Positions 33,478 through 45,278 of a stretch of DNA of 64,000 nt are shown here, in pieces. Within the stretch, counting starts at the first letter, position 1, and every line of letters begins with the position of its first letter. This stretch comes from Actinomycetospora callitridis (GTDB lineage: Bacteria > Actinomycetota > Actinomycetes > Mycobacteriales > Pseudonocardiaceae): positions 496,001-560,000 of the forward strand of contig NZ_JAQZAK010000001.1 in the NCBI RefSeq assembly GCF_028737265.1, given 5' to 3'. Under the pieces are notes generated by a model that was not told the DNA's origin, did no database searches, and saw nothing but the letters and a program-made list of their open reading frames with translations. Both the position numbers and the translations under genes were made by a program.

Positions 33478-33535
33478 CGAAGGGCGCCTTCGCTCGCTCT
33501 GGGCGAGTGGAGGTGCCCTTCGGTCGTTCCGGGCC
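33478..33535. repeat. 58-bp hairpin repeat, copy 2
   Basis: Same unit as 33295-33352 with two base differences visible in the stem and loop (gggcgcct for gggcacct, tctgg for tctag), including the gtcgttccgggcc tail. The change in the left arm leaves a G-T pair, so the stem is kept. It ends 6 bases before the tmk -10 box. Confidence 0.88.
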
Positions 33536-33541
33536 CGCGCC

Positions 33542-33547
33542 TAAGGT
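33542..33547 (+). promoter_or_regulatory. -10 box TAAGGT for leaderless tmk operon
   Basis: TAAGGT is followed by 7 bases and GTG 33555, where the thymidylate kinase fold begins. It is the likely promoter of tmk-mtrA-mtrB-lpqB. Confidence 0.6.
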
Positions 33548-33554
33548 CACCGAA

Positions 33555-34271
33555 GTGGGCGTGGTGGTGGCCGTCGAGGGCCTGGACGGGGCGGGCAAGG
33601 CGACGCTGGTCGCCGCGCTCGCCGACGCCGCCCGCGCCCGCGGGGCGACGGTCGGGGCGTTCGCCTTCCCCCGCTACGACGCCGACGTGCACGCCGCGAT
33701 CGCCGGCGAGGCGCTGCACGGCGGGCACGGCGACCTGCGCGGCTCGATCCACGCGATGGCCGTGCTCTTCGCGCTCGACCGGGCCGGCGCCGCGGTCCCG
33801 CTGCGCGCCGCACGCGAGGAGTACGACCTCGTCCTCGTCGACCGCTACGTCGCCTCCAACGCCGCCTACGGGGCGGCCCGGTGCGGTGAGGACATCGACG
33901 GGCCGTTCGTGGCCTGGGTGCACGCCCTCGAGATCGGCCGTCTCGGGGTGCCGGCGCCGGACGCGCACGTGCTCGTCCGCGTCCCCGGGGTGCTCGCCGC
34001 GCAGCGCGTCCGCGACCGCGCCGCGGCCGACCCGACGCGCACCCCGGACGGCTACGAGGCGGACGCGGCGCTGCAGGCGCGGTGCGCCGCGGTGTACGAC
34101 CAGCTCGTCGAACGCTCCTGGCTGGCGCCCTGGGCGGTGATCGGCACCGACGGAGACCGCGCGTCGGTCACCCGAACGGCGGAGTCGTGGGTCGACAACT
34201 GGCTCGGAACCGGCTCGTCGGGCGACATCGGCCCCGGATCGTCGGTGAGAAGTGACACCATTGAGACATGA
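33555..34271 (+). CDS. tmk: thymidylate kinase
   Basis: Phosphorylates dTMP to dTDP (238 aa). The P-loop is VEGLDGAGKATL (Ala where most family members have Ser before Thr), followed by FAFPRYDADVHAAIAGEALH, where the second Arg region binds dTMP, and the DR motif VLVDRYVASNAAYGAAR. The GTG at 33555 fits both the fold and a leaderless -10 box; an ATG at 33507 lies inside the upstream hairpin repeat. Its stop overlaps the mtrA ATG (ATGA). The linkage tmk-mtrA-mtrB-lpqB is conserved in actinobacteria. Confidence 0.9.
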   Translation: MGVVVAVEGLDGAGKATLVAALADAARARGATVGAFAFPRYDADVHAAIAGEALHGGHGDLRGSIHAMAVLFALDRAGAAVPLRAAREEYDLVLVDRYVASNAAYGAARCGEDIDGPFVAWVHALEIGRLGVPAPDAHVLVRVPGVLAAQRVRDRAAADPTRTPDGYEADAALQARCAAVYDQLVERSWLAPWAVIGTDGDRASVTRTAESWVDNWLGTGSSGDIGPGSSVRSDTIET

Positions 34272-34945
34272 CCTCTCGGATCCTCGTGGTGGACGACGAC
34301 GCCTCGCTGGCGGAGATGTTGACGATCGTCCTGCAGGGCGAGGGATTCGAGACGACGGTGGTGGGCGACGGGCCGGCGGCGCTGCCGGCGCTGCGGGAGA
34401 ACGCGCCGGATCTCGTGCTGCTGGATCTCATGCTCCCGGGGATGAACGGCATCGACGTCTGCCGGGCGATCCGCGCCGAGTCCGGGGTGCCCGTGGTGAT
34501 GTTGACGGCGAAGACCGACACGGTGGACGTCGTCCTGGGTCTCGAGTCCGGCGCGGACGACTACGTGGTCAAGCCGTTCAAGCCCAAGGAGCTCGTGGCG
34601 CGCATCCGGGCCCGCCTGCGCCAGTTCCCGGCCGAGCCCGCCGAGCAGATGCAGATCGGCGACGTCACCATCGACGTCCCGGCCCACCAGGTGCGCCGCA
34701 GCGGGCGCACGATCCCGCTGACGCCGCTGGAGTTCGACCTGCTGGTGGCCCTGGCGCGCAAGCCGCGCCAGGTGTTCACCCGCGAGGTGCTGCTCGAGCA
34801 GGTCTGGGGCTACCGGCACGCGGCCGACACGCGGCTGGTCAACGTCCACGTGCAGCGCCTGCGCTCCAAGGTCGAGATCGACCCGGAGCACCCGGAGGTC
34901 GTGCTGACCGTGCGCGGCGTCGGGTACAAGGCCGGGCCGCCCTGA
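34268..34945 (+). CDS. mtrA: two-component response regulator MtrA
   Basis: OmpR/PhoB-type response regulator (225 aa) that links cell-cycle and envelope genes to MtrB. The receiver domain has the acidic pocket ILVVDDDASLA, the phospho-acceptor in LVLLDLMLPGMNGID, MLTAKTD and the switch Lys in DYVVKPFKPKEL. The C-terminal winged helix includes LTPLEFDLLVALARKPRQVF and VNVHVQRLRSKVEID. The protein matches mycobacterial MtrA strongly over its full length. The ATG overlaps the tmk stop and mtrB follows after 22 bases. Confidence 0.97.
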   Translation: MTSRILVVDDDASLAEMLTIVLQGEGFETTVVGDGPAALPALRENAPDLVLLDLMLPGMNGIDVCRAIRAESGVPVVMLTAKTDTVDVVLGLESGADDYVVKPFKPKELVARIRARLRQFPAEPAEQMQIGDVTIDVPAHQVRRSGRTIPLTPLEFDLLVALARKPRQVFTREVLLEQVWGYRHAADTRLVNVHVQRLRSKVEIDPEHPEVVLTVRGVGYKAGPP

Positions 34946-34967
34946 GTCCGGGCCGCCGGGGGACACC

Positions 34968-36881
34968 GTGCTGACGGGCCTGCGTCTTCGCCTCGAGCGC
35001 TTCGCCGCCGAGCGGGTGGGTCAGGTCCGGGTGCTCTGGCGGCGCTCGATGCAGCTGCGTGTCGTGCTGTCGACGCTGGCCATGTCCGTCGTCGTCGTGG
35101 CCGTGCTCGGCCTCGTGCTGCAGACCCAGATCGCCGACCGGCTGGTGCAGGGCAAGGAGCAGGCCGCCCTGATCCAGGCGGACATCTCCCGCCAGGCCCT
35201 CGAGCGCGACCTCGCGCGCATCGACCCCGACCGCGACGGCGCCCAGGCCGTGCTCGACGACGTCCTCGACCGGCTCTCCACCAGCGGCCAGGGTGCCGAC
35301 CAGGACGGCCTGGCCCGGGGCAGCGACCCGACGAGCGACGCCGGCGCGTTCGACGCCGTGCTCATCGCCGGCTCCGACACCGTGGGCGCCGGCGCCCCGG
35401 GCGCCCTGCCGACGGTGCCGGGCGGCGCGACGGTGGAGGTCAGCGCCGGGCCCGCCGAGGTCATCCCGCCCCAGCTGCGGGCCCCGGTGCTCCAGGGCTT
35501 CCTCGCCACCAAGTACCTGACGGTCGCCTCGTCGGACCAGGCCGCGCCCGTGCCCACGCTCGTCGTCGGCCAGCCGGTGCGCACCGCGGGCCGCAACCTG
35601 CAGCTCTACCTGCTCTTCCCGCTCTCGGCCGAGCAGCGCACGCTCGCGCTGGTCCAGAGCACGCTCGCGCTCGCCGCCGGCGTCCTGCTCGTGCTGCTGG
35701 CGGGCATCTCGTCGGTGGTCACCCGCCAGGTCGTGCGCCCGGTGCGCCAGGCCGCCGACGTCGCCGAACGGTTCGCCGACGGCCATCTCGACGAACGCAT
35801 GCCGGTCCACGGTGACGACGAGGTGGCCCGGCTCGCGGAGTCGTACAACGAGATGGCGGCGAGCATCCAGTCGCAGATCCGCCAGCTCGAGGAGTTCGGG
35901 GCGCTGCAGCGCCGGTTCACCTCCGACGTCAGCCACGAGCTGCGCACGCCGCTGACCACCGTGCGCATGGCCGCCGAGGTCCTGCACGCCCAGGTCGACC
36001 CCGCCGAGGTGACGTCGGCGCGCTCGGCGCAGCTGCTCGTCGACGAGCTCGACCGCTTCGAGACGCTGCTCGCCGACCTGCTGGAGATCAGCCGCCTCGA
36101 CGCCGGCATGGCCGAGCTGGGCCTCGAGGAGGTCGACGTCGGCGCGATCGTGCGGCGCTCGGCCGAGACGGTGCGGCACCTCGTCGAGGCCACCGGCACC
36201 CCGCTGCTGCTCGACCTGGGTGACCAGGTCCTCGCCGAGGTCGACCCGCGCCGCGTCGAGCGCATCCTGCGCAACCTGCTCGCCAACGCGATCGACCACG
36301 GCGAGGGCCGGCCCATCGAGGTGCGGCTGGCCGCCGACGAGGGTGCCTTCGCGGTCGTGGTGCGCGACCACGGCGTCGGCCTCAAGCCGGGCGAGGCCGG
36401 GCTGGTGTTCAACCGGTTCTGGCGCGCCGACCCGTCCCGCCAGCGCCGTAGCGGCGGCACCGGGCTCGGGCTGGCGATCAGCCTGGAGGACGCCCGCCTG
36501 CACGGCGGCTGGCTGCAGGCCTGGGGCGAGGTCGACCAGGGCGCCGTCTTCCGCCTGACGCTGCCCCTGCGCCACGGCGAGCGCCTGCGCACGAGCCCGC
36601 TGCCCCTGCTGCCGGTCGCGGCCGCCCCGGCCGCCGCCGAGCCCGGCATCCACGACGCCGCGCCCACCGCGGGCACCGCCCTGCCCCCGCCCGAGGCCGA
36701 CACGAGCGACGGGGACACGACGAACGGCGGGGCGGACATGCCCGAGGCGACCCTGCCCCAGCCCACCCTGCCCCAGCCCACCCTGCCCGGACCGACCCTG
36801 CCCGAGCCCACGCTGCCCGAACCGACCCTGCCCGATCCCGCACCGCCCTCGGGGCCGGGCACGTCCTCGGTGATCCGGTGA
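34968..36881 (+). CDS. mtrB: sensor histidine kinase MtrB with an extended repeat tail
   Basis: Membrane histidine kinase partner of MtrA (637 aa). Membrane segment 1 is LSTLAMSVVVVAVLGLVL (about 30-50), then an extracytoplasmic sensor, and segment 2 is LALAAGVLLVLLAGISSVV (about 225-245). HAMP runs from RQVVRPVRQAADVAERFADG. The phospho-acceptor is in FTSDVSHELRTPLTTVRM, the ATP site in RNLLANAIDHGEGRP and RRSGGTGLGLAISLEDA. The last roughly 100 residues are low complexity with six TLPxP units. GTG 34968 starts 22 bases after mtrA; the stop overlaps lpqB (GTGA). Confidence 0.95.
   Translation: MLTGLRLRLERFAAERVGQVRVLWRRSMQLRVVLSTLAMSVVVVAVLGLVLQTQIADRLVQGKEQAALIQADISRQALERDLARIDPDRDGAQAVLDDVLDRLSTSGQGADQDGLARGSDPTSDAGAFDAVLIAGSDTVGAGAPGALPTVPGGATVEVSAGPAEVIPPQLRAPVLQGFLATKYLTVASSDQAAPVPTLVVGQPVRTAGRNLQLYLLFPLSAEQRTLALVQSTLALAAGVLLVLLAGISSVVTRQVVRPVRQAADVAERFADGHLDERMPVHGDDEVARLAESYNEMAASIQSQIRQLEEFGALQRRFTSDVSHELRTPLTTVRMAAEVLHAQVDPAEVTSARSAQLLVDELDRFETLLADLLEISRLDAGMAELGLEEVDVGAIVRRSAETVRHLVEATGTPLLLDLGDQVLAEVDPRRVERILRNLLANAIDHGEGRPIEVRLAADEGAFAVVVRDHGVGLKPGEAGLVFNRFWRADPSRQRRSGGTGLGLAISLEDARLHGGWLQAWGEVDQGAVFRLTLPLRHGERLRTSPLPLLPVAAAPAAAEPGIHDAAPTAGTALPPPEADTSDGDTTNGGADMPEATLPQPTLPQPTLPGPTLPEPTLPEPTLPDPAPPSGPGTSSVIR
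36750..36839 (+). repeat. six 15-bp tandem repeats in the mtrB 3' end
   Basis: Six in-frame units of the form accctgccc-nagccc encode Thr-Leu-Pro-x-Pro pentapeptides at the MtrB C-terminus (PQPTLPQPTLPGPTLPEP and on). The units vary at the fourth residue (Gln, Gly, Glu, Asp). Copy number can change without frameshift. Confidence 0.92.
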
Positions 36882-38698
36882 CGCGGATGCGCCGGGTGGT
36901 GCTGCTCCTCCTCACGGTGCTGCTCGCGGCCGGCTGCGCGTCGGTGCCCGGCTCGTCCGAGGTCACCGTGCTGCGGCAGGTCGGCGACGCCGCCGAGCCG
37001 ACTGCGCCGCCCGGCCCCGCGCGCGACGCCGGGCCGCTGGAGACCGTCCGGGGCTGGGTGCTCGCCTCCGGCGCCACCGCCGAGCGCCACCGCGCCGCGC
37101 GGGGGTTCCTCACCTCGGCGACGGCCGGCACGTGGGACGACGGGGCCAGTCCGGTCGTCGTCTCCGACCAGGTGGACACCGTGTTCGTCGACCGCCCGGT
37201 GCCCGTGGGCGAGGCGCGGGTCCGCGTCCGGGCCACGGCGCTCGGGGTGCTCACGCCCGACGGGGTCTTCGACGCCGGCGTGCGTCCCGTGGAGGTCGAG
37301 GTCGGGCTGACCGAGCAGAACGGCCAGTGGCGGATCTCCTCGCTGCCGACCGGCACGATCGTGCGGCGCTCGGACCTGCGCGCCAACACCCGCCCGGTGC
37401 GCACGTGGTTCCTCGACCCGCAGCGCGCGAGCCCCGTCTCCGACCCCCGCTACCTGGCCACCACCCCGGCGCGCTCGGTGCCGACGCGCACGATCCAGTA
37501 CCTGCTCGCCGGCCCCTCGGAGTCGCTCGCGGGCGCCGCCGTGAGCGCCCTGCCCGTCGGCACCGCGCTCCGCTCCGACGTCACGATCACGCCCGGGGGC
37601 ACCGCGGTCGTCGACCTCACCCGCACCGGCCCCCTCGACGACCGCCGGCGCCGCGAGGTCGCGCAGCAGGTGACGCTGACGCTGGCCGGCATCGGGGTGC
37701 CCCGGGTGGAGCTGCTGGTCGACGGCGAACCCCTGCTGCCCGGCGTCCCCGAGGTCGACATCGCCGCCGCGCTCGCCGGCCTGCCGCCCGAGGTCGCCCG
37801 GCGCCCCGACCTGCCCGTCGATCCCGTCGTCGGCGGCCCGGGCGAGTCCGACGTCCCCGTCCTCGTCGCCGACGACGGGCGCCTGCGCCTGCTCTCGGGG
37901 GAGCCCGCGGGCGGCCCGGCCGGGCGCGGCACCTACCAGGCGGCGTCCGCGTCCGCGAGCGCCGACGGCGACGTCGCGCTCGTGGCGCAGGACGGGGTGT
38001 CCGCCGACCCGGCGGTCCCGCGCATGCGCCTGCTCACGGGCGCCGGCGGGTCGGAGCTCGCCGCGAGCGGGATCGAGGGCCGGTCGCTGGCCCGGCCGTC
38101 GTGGACCCCGGACTCGAACGAGGTGTGGTCGGTCGCCGACGGCGCCACCGTCGTGCGGGCGACGCGGGCCGGGCCGCCCGGGGCCGTACGCCCGTTGCCC
38201 GTCGACGCGTCCGGGCTGGTCGCGGCGGGGGTGACCGCGGCGCCGGGGGCGCTCGGGCCGTTGTCGGCGCTGCGGATCTCGCCGGACGGGGCGCGGGTCG
38301 CGCTCGTCTCCGGGGGCCGGGTGCTGGTGGCGGCGATCGCCCGCGACGGCGCGGGCAACGCCCGGCTGGGGTCGGTCGCGGCGCTGCGGCCCGAGTCGCT
38401 GGACCAGGTCCTCGACGTCGGCTGGACCCGCACCGACCAGCTCGTCGCCGTCGGCAACCGGGCCGACCGGCCGGTCACGCTGGTCTCGGTGGACGGCCTG
38501 GACCTCGAGTCCCTCTCGACCACCAACATCACGCCGCCGGTGACCGCGGTGGCGGCCCGGCCCGGGCGACCGCTGGTCGTGGCCGACCAGGGCGGCACCT
38601 GGACCCTGCCCCTGGGCGGCGAGAGCGGGTCCGGCACCGACGTGTGGCAAGCGGTGCCGGGCTTCGGCCCCTCCACCGTGCCGGCGTACCCGGGCTGA
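36878..38698 (+). CDS. lpqB: lipoprotein LpqB
   Basis: Secreted lipoprotein (606 aa) that works with the MtrAB system. The signal peptide VVLLLLTVLLAAGCASVPG has lipobox LAAGC, with Cys about residue 20. A GerMN domain follows (about 200-300: TRTIQYLLAGPSESLAGAAV, ALPVGTALRSDVTI). A beta-propeller-like C-terminal half has PSWTPDSNEVWSVADGA and ALRISPDGARVALVSGGRVL. GTG 36878 overlaps the mtrB stop, so synthesis is coupled to its partner kinase. A function in modulating MtrB and cell-wall integrity is known from mycobacteria. Confidence 0.95.
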   Translation: MTRMRRVVLLLLTVLLAAGCASVPGSSEVTVLRQVGDAAEPTAPPGPARDAGPLETVRGWVLASGATAERHRAARGFLTSATAGTWDDGASPVVVSDQVDTVFVDRPVPVGEARVRVRATALGVLTPDGVFDAGVRPVEVEVGLTEQNGQWRISSLPTGTIVRRSDLRANTRPVRTWFLDPQRASPVSDPRYLATTPARSVPTRTIQYLLAGPSESLAGAAVSALPVGTALRSDVTITPGGTAVVDLTRTGPLDDRRRREVAQQVTLTLAGIGVPRVELLVDGEPLLPGVPEVDIAAALAGLPPEVARRPDLPVDPVVGGPGESDVPVLVADDGRLRLLSGEPAGGPAGRGTYQAASASASADGDVALVAQDGVSADPAVPRMRLLTGAGGSELAASGIEGRSLARPSWTPDSNEVWSVADGATVVRATRAGPPGAVRPLPVDASGLVAAGVTAAPGALGPLSALRISPDGARVALVSGGRVLVAAIARDGAGNARLGSVAALRPESLDQVLDVGWTRTDQLVAVGNRADRPVTLVSVDGLDLESLSTTNITPPVTAVAARPGRPLVVADQGGTWTLPLGGESGSGTDVWQAVPGFGPSTVPAYPG

Positions 38699-38801
38699 GG
38701 CAGCGCTCGCCACACAGCACTCCGTCCCCATCGCCCGGATGCGTCCCCAGGCCCGGACGCGACCCTGGCCGTCGGGGCACCCGCGGCGCGAGCCTGGCGG
38801 G

Positions 38802-39641
38802 GTGCCCCAGCAAGCTCGGCAGACGCAGCGGGCCCAGCACGCGCTGCTCGCCCTCGCCGACCTGCTGCTGCCCGCCCCGTGCCCCGGCTGTGGGGCCGAC
38901 GGCGAGCGCTGGTGCGCCGCGTGCCGGGACCGGTGGCGACGCCCGGCGCTGCTCGACCTGCCCGGCCTGCCCCCGGTGATCGCGCTCGCGCCCTACGGGG
39001 GCAGCGCGCGCGAGGCCCTGCTGGCCTACAAGGAGCGGGGTCGCCGCGAGCTCGCCCGGCCGCTCGCGGAGCACGTCGCCGGCGGCCTGCGCGCGCACGA
39101 CGTCCCACCCGCCGCGCTCGTCCCCGCCCCGTCGCGTCCCGCCGCGGCGCGTGCCCGCGGTGGCGACCACGTGCTGCGCCTGGCCCGGGCGGTGGTCCGG
39201 GGCGCGGCACCGAGCGAGCCCGGGGTGCCGTGCGTCGCCCGCGCGCTCACGCTGGGGCGGAAGGCCGTCGACGCGGTGGGTCTCGACGCGGCCGCCCGGG
39301 CCGAGAACCTCGCGCGCCACCTGCGCCTGCGTCCGCGGGGGCTGCCGCCGCCGGGATGCGCGGTGGTGCTGCTCGACGACGTCCTCACCAGCGGGGCCAC
39401 CGCCCGCGCCGCGACGCGCCTGCTCGCCGCGGCGGGCCGGCCGGTGGACGCGATCGTGGTGCTCACCGTGGCCGACCCCCGTGCCCGGCGGTCACTCGTC
39501 CGGGTGGGTACGGACCCGGACGCCCGTCTCACCCGGCCGGTGCCCGTGACCAGGGGTGAGCCGTCCGGTCGAGTGCCCGCCGGGTGGCCCTACCCGGGCA
39601 GATCGGACCTTCCGCAGGACCGGCAGGAGTCACTACGGTGA
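38802..39641 (+). CDS. ComF-family phosphoribosyltransferase-like protein (Rv3242c homologue)
   Basis: About 279 residues. The N-terminus has a Cys-rich zinc knuckle (PAPCPGCGADGERWCAACRD). ALAPYGGSAREALLAYKERG is the characteristic ComF block. Near the C-terminus, CAVVLLDDVLTSGATARAAT is the PRPP-binding loop of type I phosphoribosyltransferases. ComF proteins assist DNA uptake in competent bacteria; in actinobacteria the role is unsettled. GTG 38802 precedes the conserved region, and an in-frame start at 38739 would add an unsupported basic stretch. Same position as Rv3242c, between lpqB and hpf. Confidence 0.88.
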   Translation: MPQQARQTQRAQHALLALADLLLPAPCPGCGADGERWCAACRDRWRRPALLDLPGLPPVIALAPYGGSAREALLAYKERGRRELARPLAEHVAGGLRAHDVPPAALVPAPSRPAAARARGGDHVLRLARAVVRGAAPSEPGVPCVARALTLGRKAVDAVGLDAAARAENLARHLRLRPRGLPPPGCAVVLLDDVLTSGATARAATRLLAAAGRPVDAIVVLTVADPRARRSLVRVGTDPDARLTRPVPVTRGEPSGRVPAGWPYPGRSDLPQDRQESLR

Positions 39642-39782
39642 CGCACCACACCCGCCGAGGTGAACGACAGGAGGCGCGAACGTCGCAGTTCGACGCGGTC
39701 GCGGGCCCCCGAGGACGGTGTGCCCCGAGCTCCCCTGACGGAGACGGCCGCGCATCGTTTTCCCCCAGATCGGGAGGTCGTC

Positions 39783-40496
39783 TTGGAGACCGTTCTCTGT
39801 GGACGCAACGTCGAGGTTCCCCAACACTTCCGCGAGCACGTGGCCGACAAGCTGTCGCGTCTCGAGCGCTATGACCACAAGATCGTGCGGATGGAGGTCC
39901 AGCTCTCCCACGAGCCGAACCCCCGCCAGGCGAAGAACTGCCAGCGCGTGGAGATCACCGGCCGCGGTCGCGGTCCCGTGGTCCGCGGCGAGGGCTGCTC
40001 CGCCGACTTCTACTGTGCGCTCGACCAGGCCGTGGCACGTCTCGAGGCCCGGCTGCGCCGCGCCCACGACCGGCGCCGCGTGAGCCACGGCCGTCGTGTG
40101 CCGGTGTCGGTGGCCCGGGCGACCGGCACGATCACGGCGACCGAGGAGCTCGAGGGCACCGCGGGGGCGGCGACCGATCTGCTCGAGCCCGCGGAGCCGG
40201 CCACCAACGGCCACTCGCACGGTCGCGACTGGGGCGTCGACGTCCCGGCCGCACGGGAGCCCGGGGACGACGTCGCGCCGGAGGACGATGCCGGGGACGA
40301 TGCCGGGGAACGCCGGCCCGGCCAGGTGGTGCGGACCAAGGAGCACCACGCGGTCCCGATGAGCGTGGACGACGCCCTGTCACAGATGGAGCTCGTCGGC
40401 CACGACTTCTTCCTGTTCGCCGACGCCGCGACGGGGCGGCCGAGCGTGGTCTACCGCCGCCACGGCTACGACTACGGGGTGATCGCGCTCGCCTGA
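39783..40496 (+). CDS. hpf: ribosome hibernation promoting factor, long form
   Basis: Long-form HPF (about 237 aa) that binds the 30S decoding site and dimerises ribosomes in stationary phase. The N-terminal domain reads [20 protein letters not shown], then [20 protein letters not shown] and [20 protein letters not shown]. The C-terminal dimerisation domain is [43 protein letters not shown] 39783 is preferred because GGGAGG lies about 5 bases upstream and conservation starts there. An in-frame GTG at 39660 would add 41 residues; M. tuberculosis Rv3241c also has an N-terminal extension, so the longer form remains possible. Confidence 0.92.
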   Translation: METVLCGRNVEVPQHFREHVADKLSRLERYDHKIVRMEVQLSHEPNPRQAKNCQRVEITGRGRGPVVRGEGCSADFYCALDQAVARLEARLRRAHDRRRVSHGRRVPVSVARATGTITATEELEGTAGAATDLLEPAEPATNGHSHGRDWGVDVPAAREPGDDVAPEDDAGDDAGERRPGQVVRTKEHHAVPMSVDDALSQMELVGHDFFLFADAATGRPSVVYRRHGYDYGVIALA

Positions 40497-40511
40497 CGGC
40501 ACGGGCACACA

Positions 40512-40549
40512 GGGCCCGTCCCCGTTGCACCTACGATGGGGACGGGCCC
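40512..40549 (+). terminator. hpf terminator hairpin enclosing a possible secA -10 box
   Basis: gggcccgtcccc (40512-40523) and ggggacgggccc (40538-40549) form a perfect 12-bp stem with a 14-base loop, 15 bases after the hpf stop. The loop contains TACGAT (40532-40537), a good -10 box that could start secA transcription near 40544. Confidence 0.7.
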
Positions 40550-40615
40550 GTGCCGGTGCGCGCGCCGGGGCCGGCCCGCACCCGAGCGCCGACGAGCACG
40601 AGCGAGGTCACCACC

Positions 40616-43768
<3,153 letters not shown>

Positions 43769-43777
43769 GAGCCAGCC

Positions 43778-44320
43778 TCACCCGGGCCACAGCGCCACCG
43801 CGCGCCAGTGGCCCGGGTCGGCCGGGCCGTCGCCCGTGCGCTCCAGGCGCGCGGCGAGGGCCCGGACGCGCTCGGGGCCGTGCACGACGGCGACGACCTC
43901 GACCGCCCGCGGTCCGAGGGCGCACACGCGCAGGCCGCGCAGGCCGGCCCGGGGGCCGGGGCGCGCGCTCTCGGCTCCCCGCCGCGGACCCGCGGCCTTC
44001 CGCGTGGCCCGGACCAGGGTCGCGAGGGCCTCGGGGCCCAGGAGCGGGCCCAGGTCGCCGGGCGGCCGCCGGCCCGCCAGCACGTCGGCCACGGCCGTCA
44101 GCAGGCGCAGCGCGACGGGCCGCAGCGCCGCCGCGAGCCGGTCGAGCTCGTCCTGGGCCCGGCGCGTGCGGGCCCCGTCGTCCGGATCGACGGGCACCGT
44201 CGCCCGGGCCGGGGGCAGTACCTCGGCGAGCGGCCGGACCCGGGGCATCGGCACTGCGCCGACCCGGCGGGCCCGGGCGGGAACGGTGCAGGGGACGAGC
44301 GCGAGCGGCGTGACGGACAC
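43778..44320 (-). CDS. Rv3235-family protein
   Basis: About 180 residues. The C-terminal part has the recognisable pattern LRGLRVCALGPRAVEVVAVV, HGPERVRALAARLERTGDG, HWRAVALWPG, as in the family named after M. tuberculosis Rv3235, found beside secA. The N-terminal half is Pro/Ala/Arg-rich and probably disordered. No activity is known. GTG 44320 is chosen because GGGAGG lies 4 bases upstream; ATG 44335 has no ribosome-binding site. It is convergent with secA, with a 9-base gap. Confidence 0.75.
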   Translation of the reverse strand: MSVTPLALVPCTVPARARRVGAVPMPRVRPLAEVLPPARATVPVDPDDGARTRRAQDELDRLAAALRPVALRLLTAVADVLAGRRPPGDLGPLLGPEALATLVRATRKAAGPRRGAESARPGPRAGLRGLRVCALGPRAVEVVAVVHGPERVRALAARLERTGDGPADPGHWRAVALWPG

Positions 44321-44426
44321 GGGTCCTCCCGGCATGGCGGAGCGCTGTCGCGGCGGCGGGGGAGGACCGGGTCGCGGGGTCGGCGGCCAGCCTAGGCACG
44401 CCGGTCGGAGAAGGGTGGCGGTTCCG

Positions 44427-45212
44427 TCAGGTCCGTCGGCGCGCGAGCTCGAAGCAGGCCACCGTGGCCGCACAGGCGGCGTTGAGCGACTCGACGCCCT
44501 CGGCGAGGGGGATCGTCAGTATCCCGTGCAGCTCGTCGCGCACGTCGTCGGTGAGCCCGTCGGTCTCGCCCCCGACGACCAGGGCGACCCGCTCGGGGAG
44601 CTCGGCCCTGAACAGGGACTCCCGTGCGGCGCCGTCCAGCCCGAACAGGACGAACCCCGCCTCGGCCAGCGCCGCGAGGCCGGTGGCGGCCGTCCGGGAC
44701 CGCAGGACCGGGGCGTGGAAGGCGACCCCGGCCGAGGCCTTGATCACCAGGGGGTCGATGGCCGGCACGCCGCGGCGGGGGACCAGCACGCCCTCGAGGC
44801 CCGCGCCGGTGGCCGAGCGCAGGATCATCCCGACGTTCGCGGGGTTCGTCAGGCCGTCGAGCACCAGCACCCGTGCGGGTGCGGCCGGGTCCAGGTCGGC
44901 GAGGAAGTGCTCCACCGGACGCATCCGCGGCGCGACGACGTCGGCGAGCACGCCCTGGTCCTGGCGCCCGTTGCCGGCGAGCACCTTCACCCGCTGGGCC
45001 GTGGCGCGCTGCAGCACCAGCCCGCGGGCCCGGGCGGCCTCGGTGAACGTGCGCACCGCCTCGCGGTCGGCCCCCTCGGCGAGGACGACCTTGTCGACCG
45101 CCAGCGCCGGGTCGCGCAGCGCCTCGAGCACCGGCTTGCGCCCGTAGACCGTGACGAAGGTGTCCTTGGGGGAGACCGGGGGCCCGGCGTCCGACACAGG
45201 TGAGGGGGTCAT
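44427..45212 (-). CDS. TrmH/SpoU family RNA 2'-O-methyltransferase
   Basis: SAM-dependent SPOUT methyltransferase (261 aa). The N-terminal substrate-binding domain contains TVYGRKPVLEALRDPALAVD. The knotted catalytic domain has motif 1 VLDGLTNPANVGMILRSATG, motif 2 RVALVVGGETDGLTDDVR and motif 3 IPLAEGVESLNAACAATVAC. The FVTVYGRKPVLEAL start is typical of 23S rRNA (guanosine-2'-O) methyltransferases, though tRNA cannot be excluded. ATG 45212 follows GGAGG closely; a GTG codon directly before it is an alternative start. It is divergent from the WS/DGAT gene, 66 bases apart. Confidence 0.9.
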   Translation of the reverse strand: MTPSPVSDAGPPVSPKDTFVTVYGRKPVLEALRDPALAVDKVVLAEGADREAVRTFTEAARARGLVLQRATAQRVKVLAGNGRQDQGVLADVVAPRMRPVEHFLADLDPAAPARVLVLDGLTNPANVGMILRSATGAGLEGVLVPRRGVPAIDPLVIKASAGVAFHAPVLRSRTAATGLAALAEAGFVLFGLDGAARESLFRAELPERVALVVGGETDGLTDDVRDELHGILTIPLAEGVESLNAACAATVACFELARRRT

Positions 45213-45278
45213 CACCTCCAGCCTGGCAGAGCGCCCGACCCACGGCCGCCGGTCCGGCCCTGTGCGACGATCGCGCCC

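Noticed and set aside
40550..40615. upstream GTG start for secA at 40550
   Set aside because: It lies at the predicted transcript start and adds a low-complexity Pro/Ala/Arg extension; GTG 40616 has a ribosome site and begins at the conserved N-terminus.
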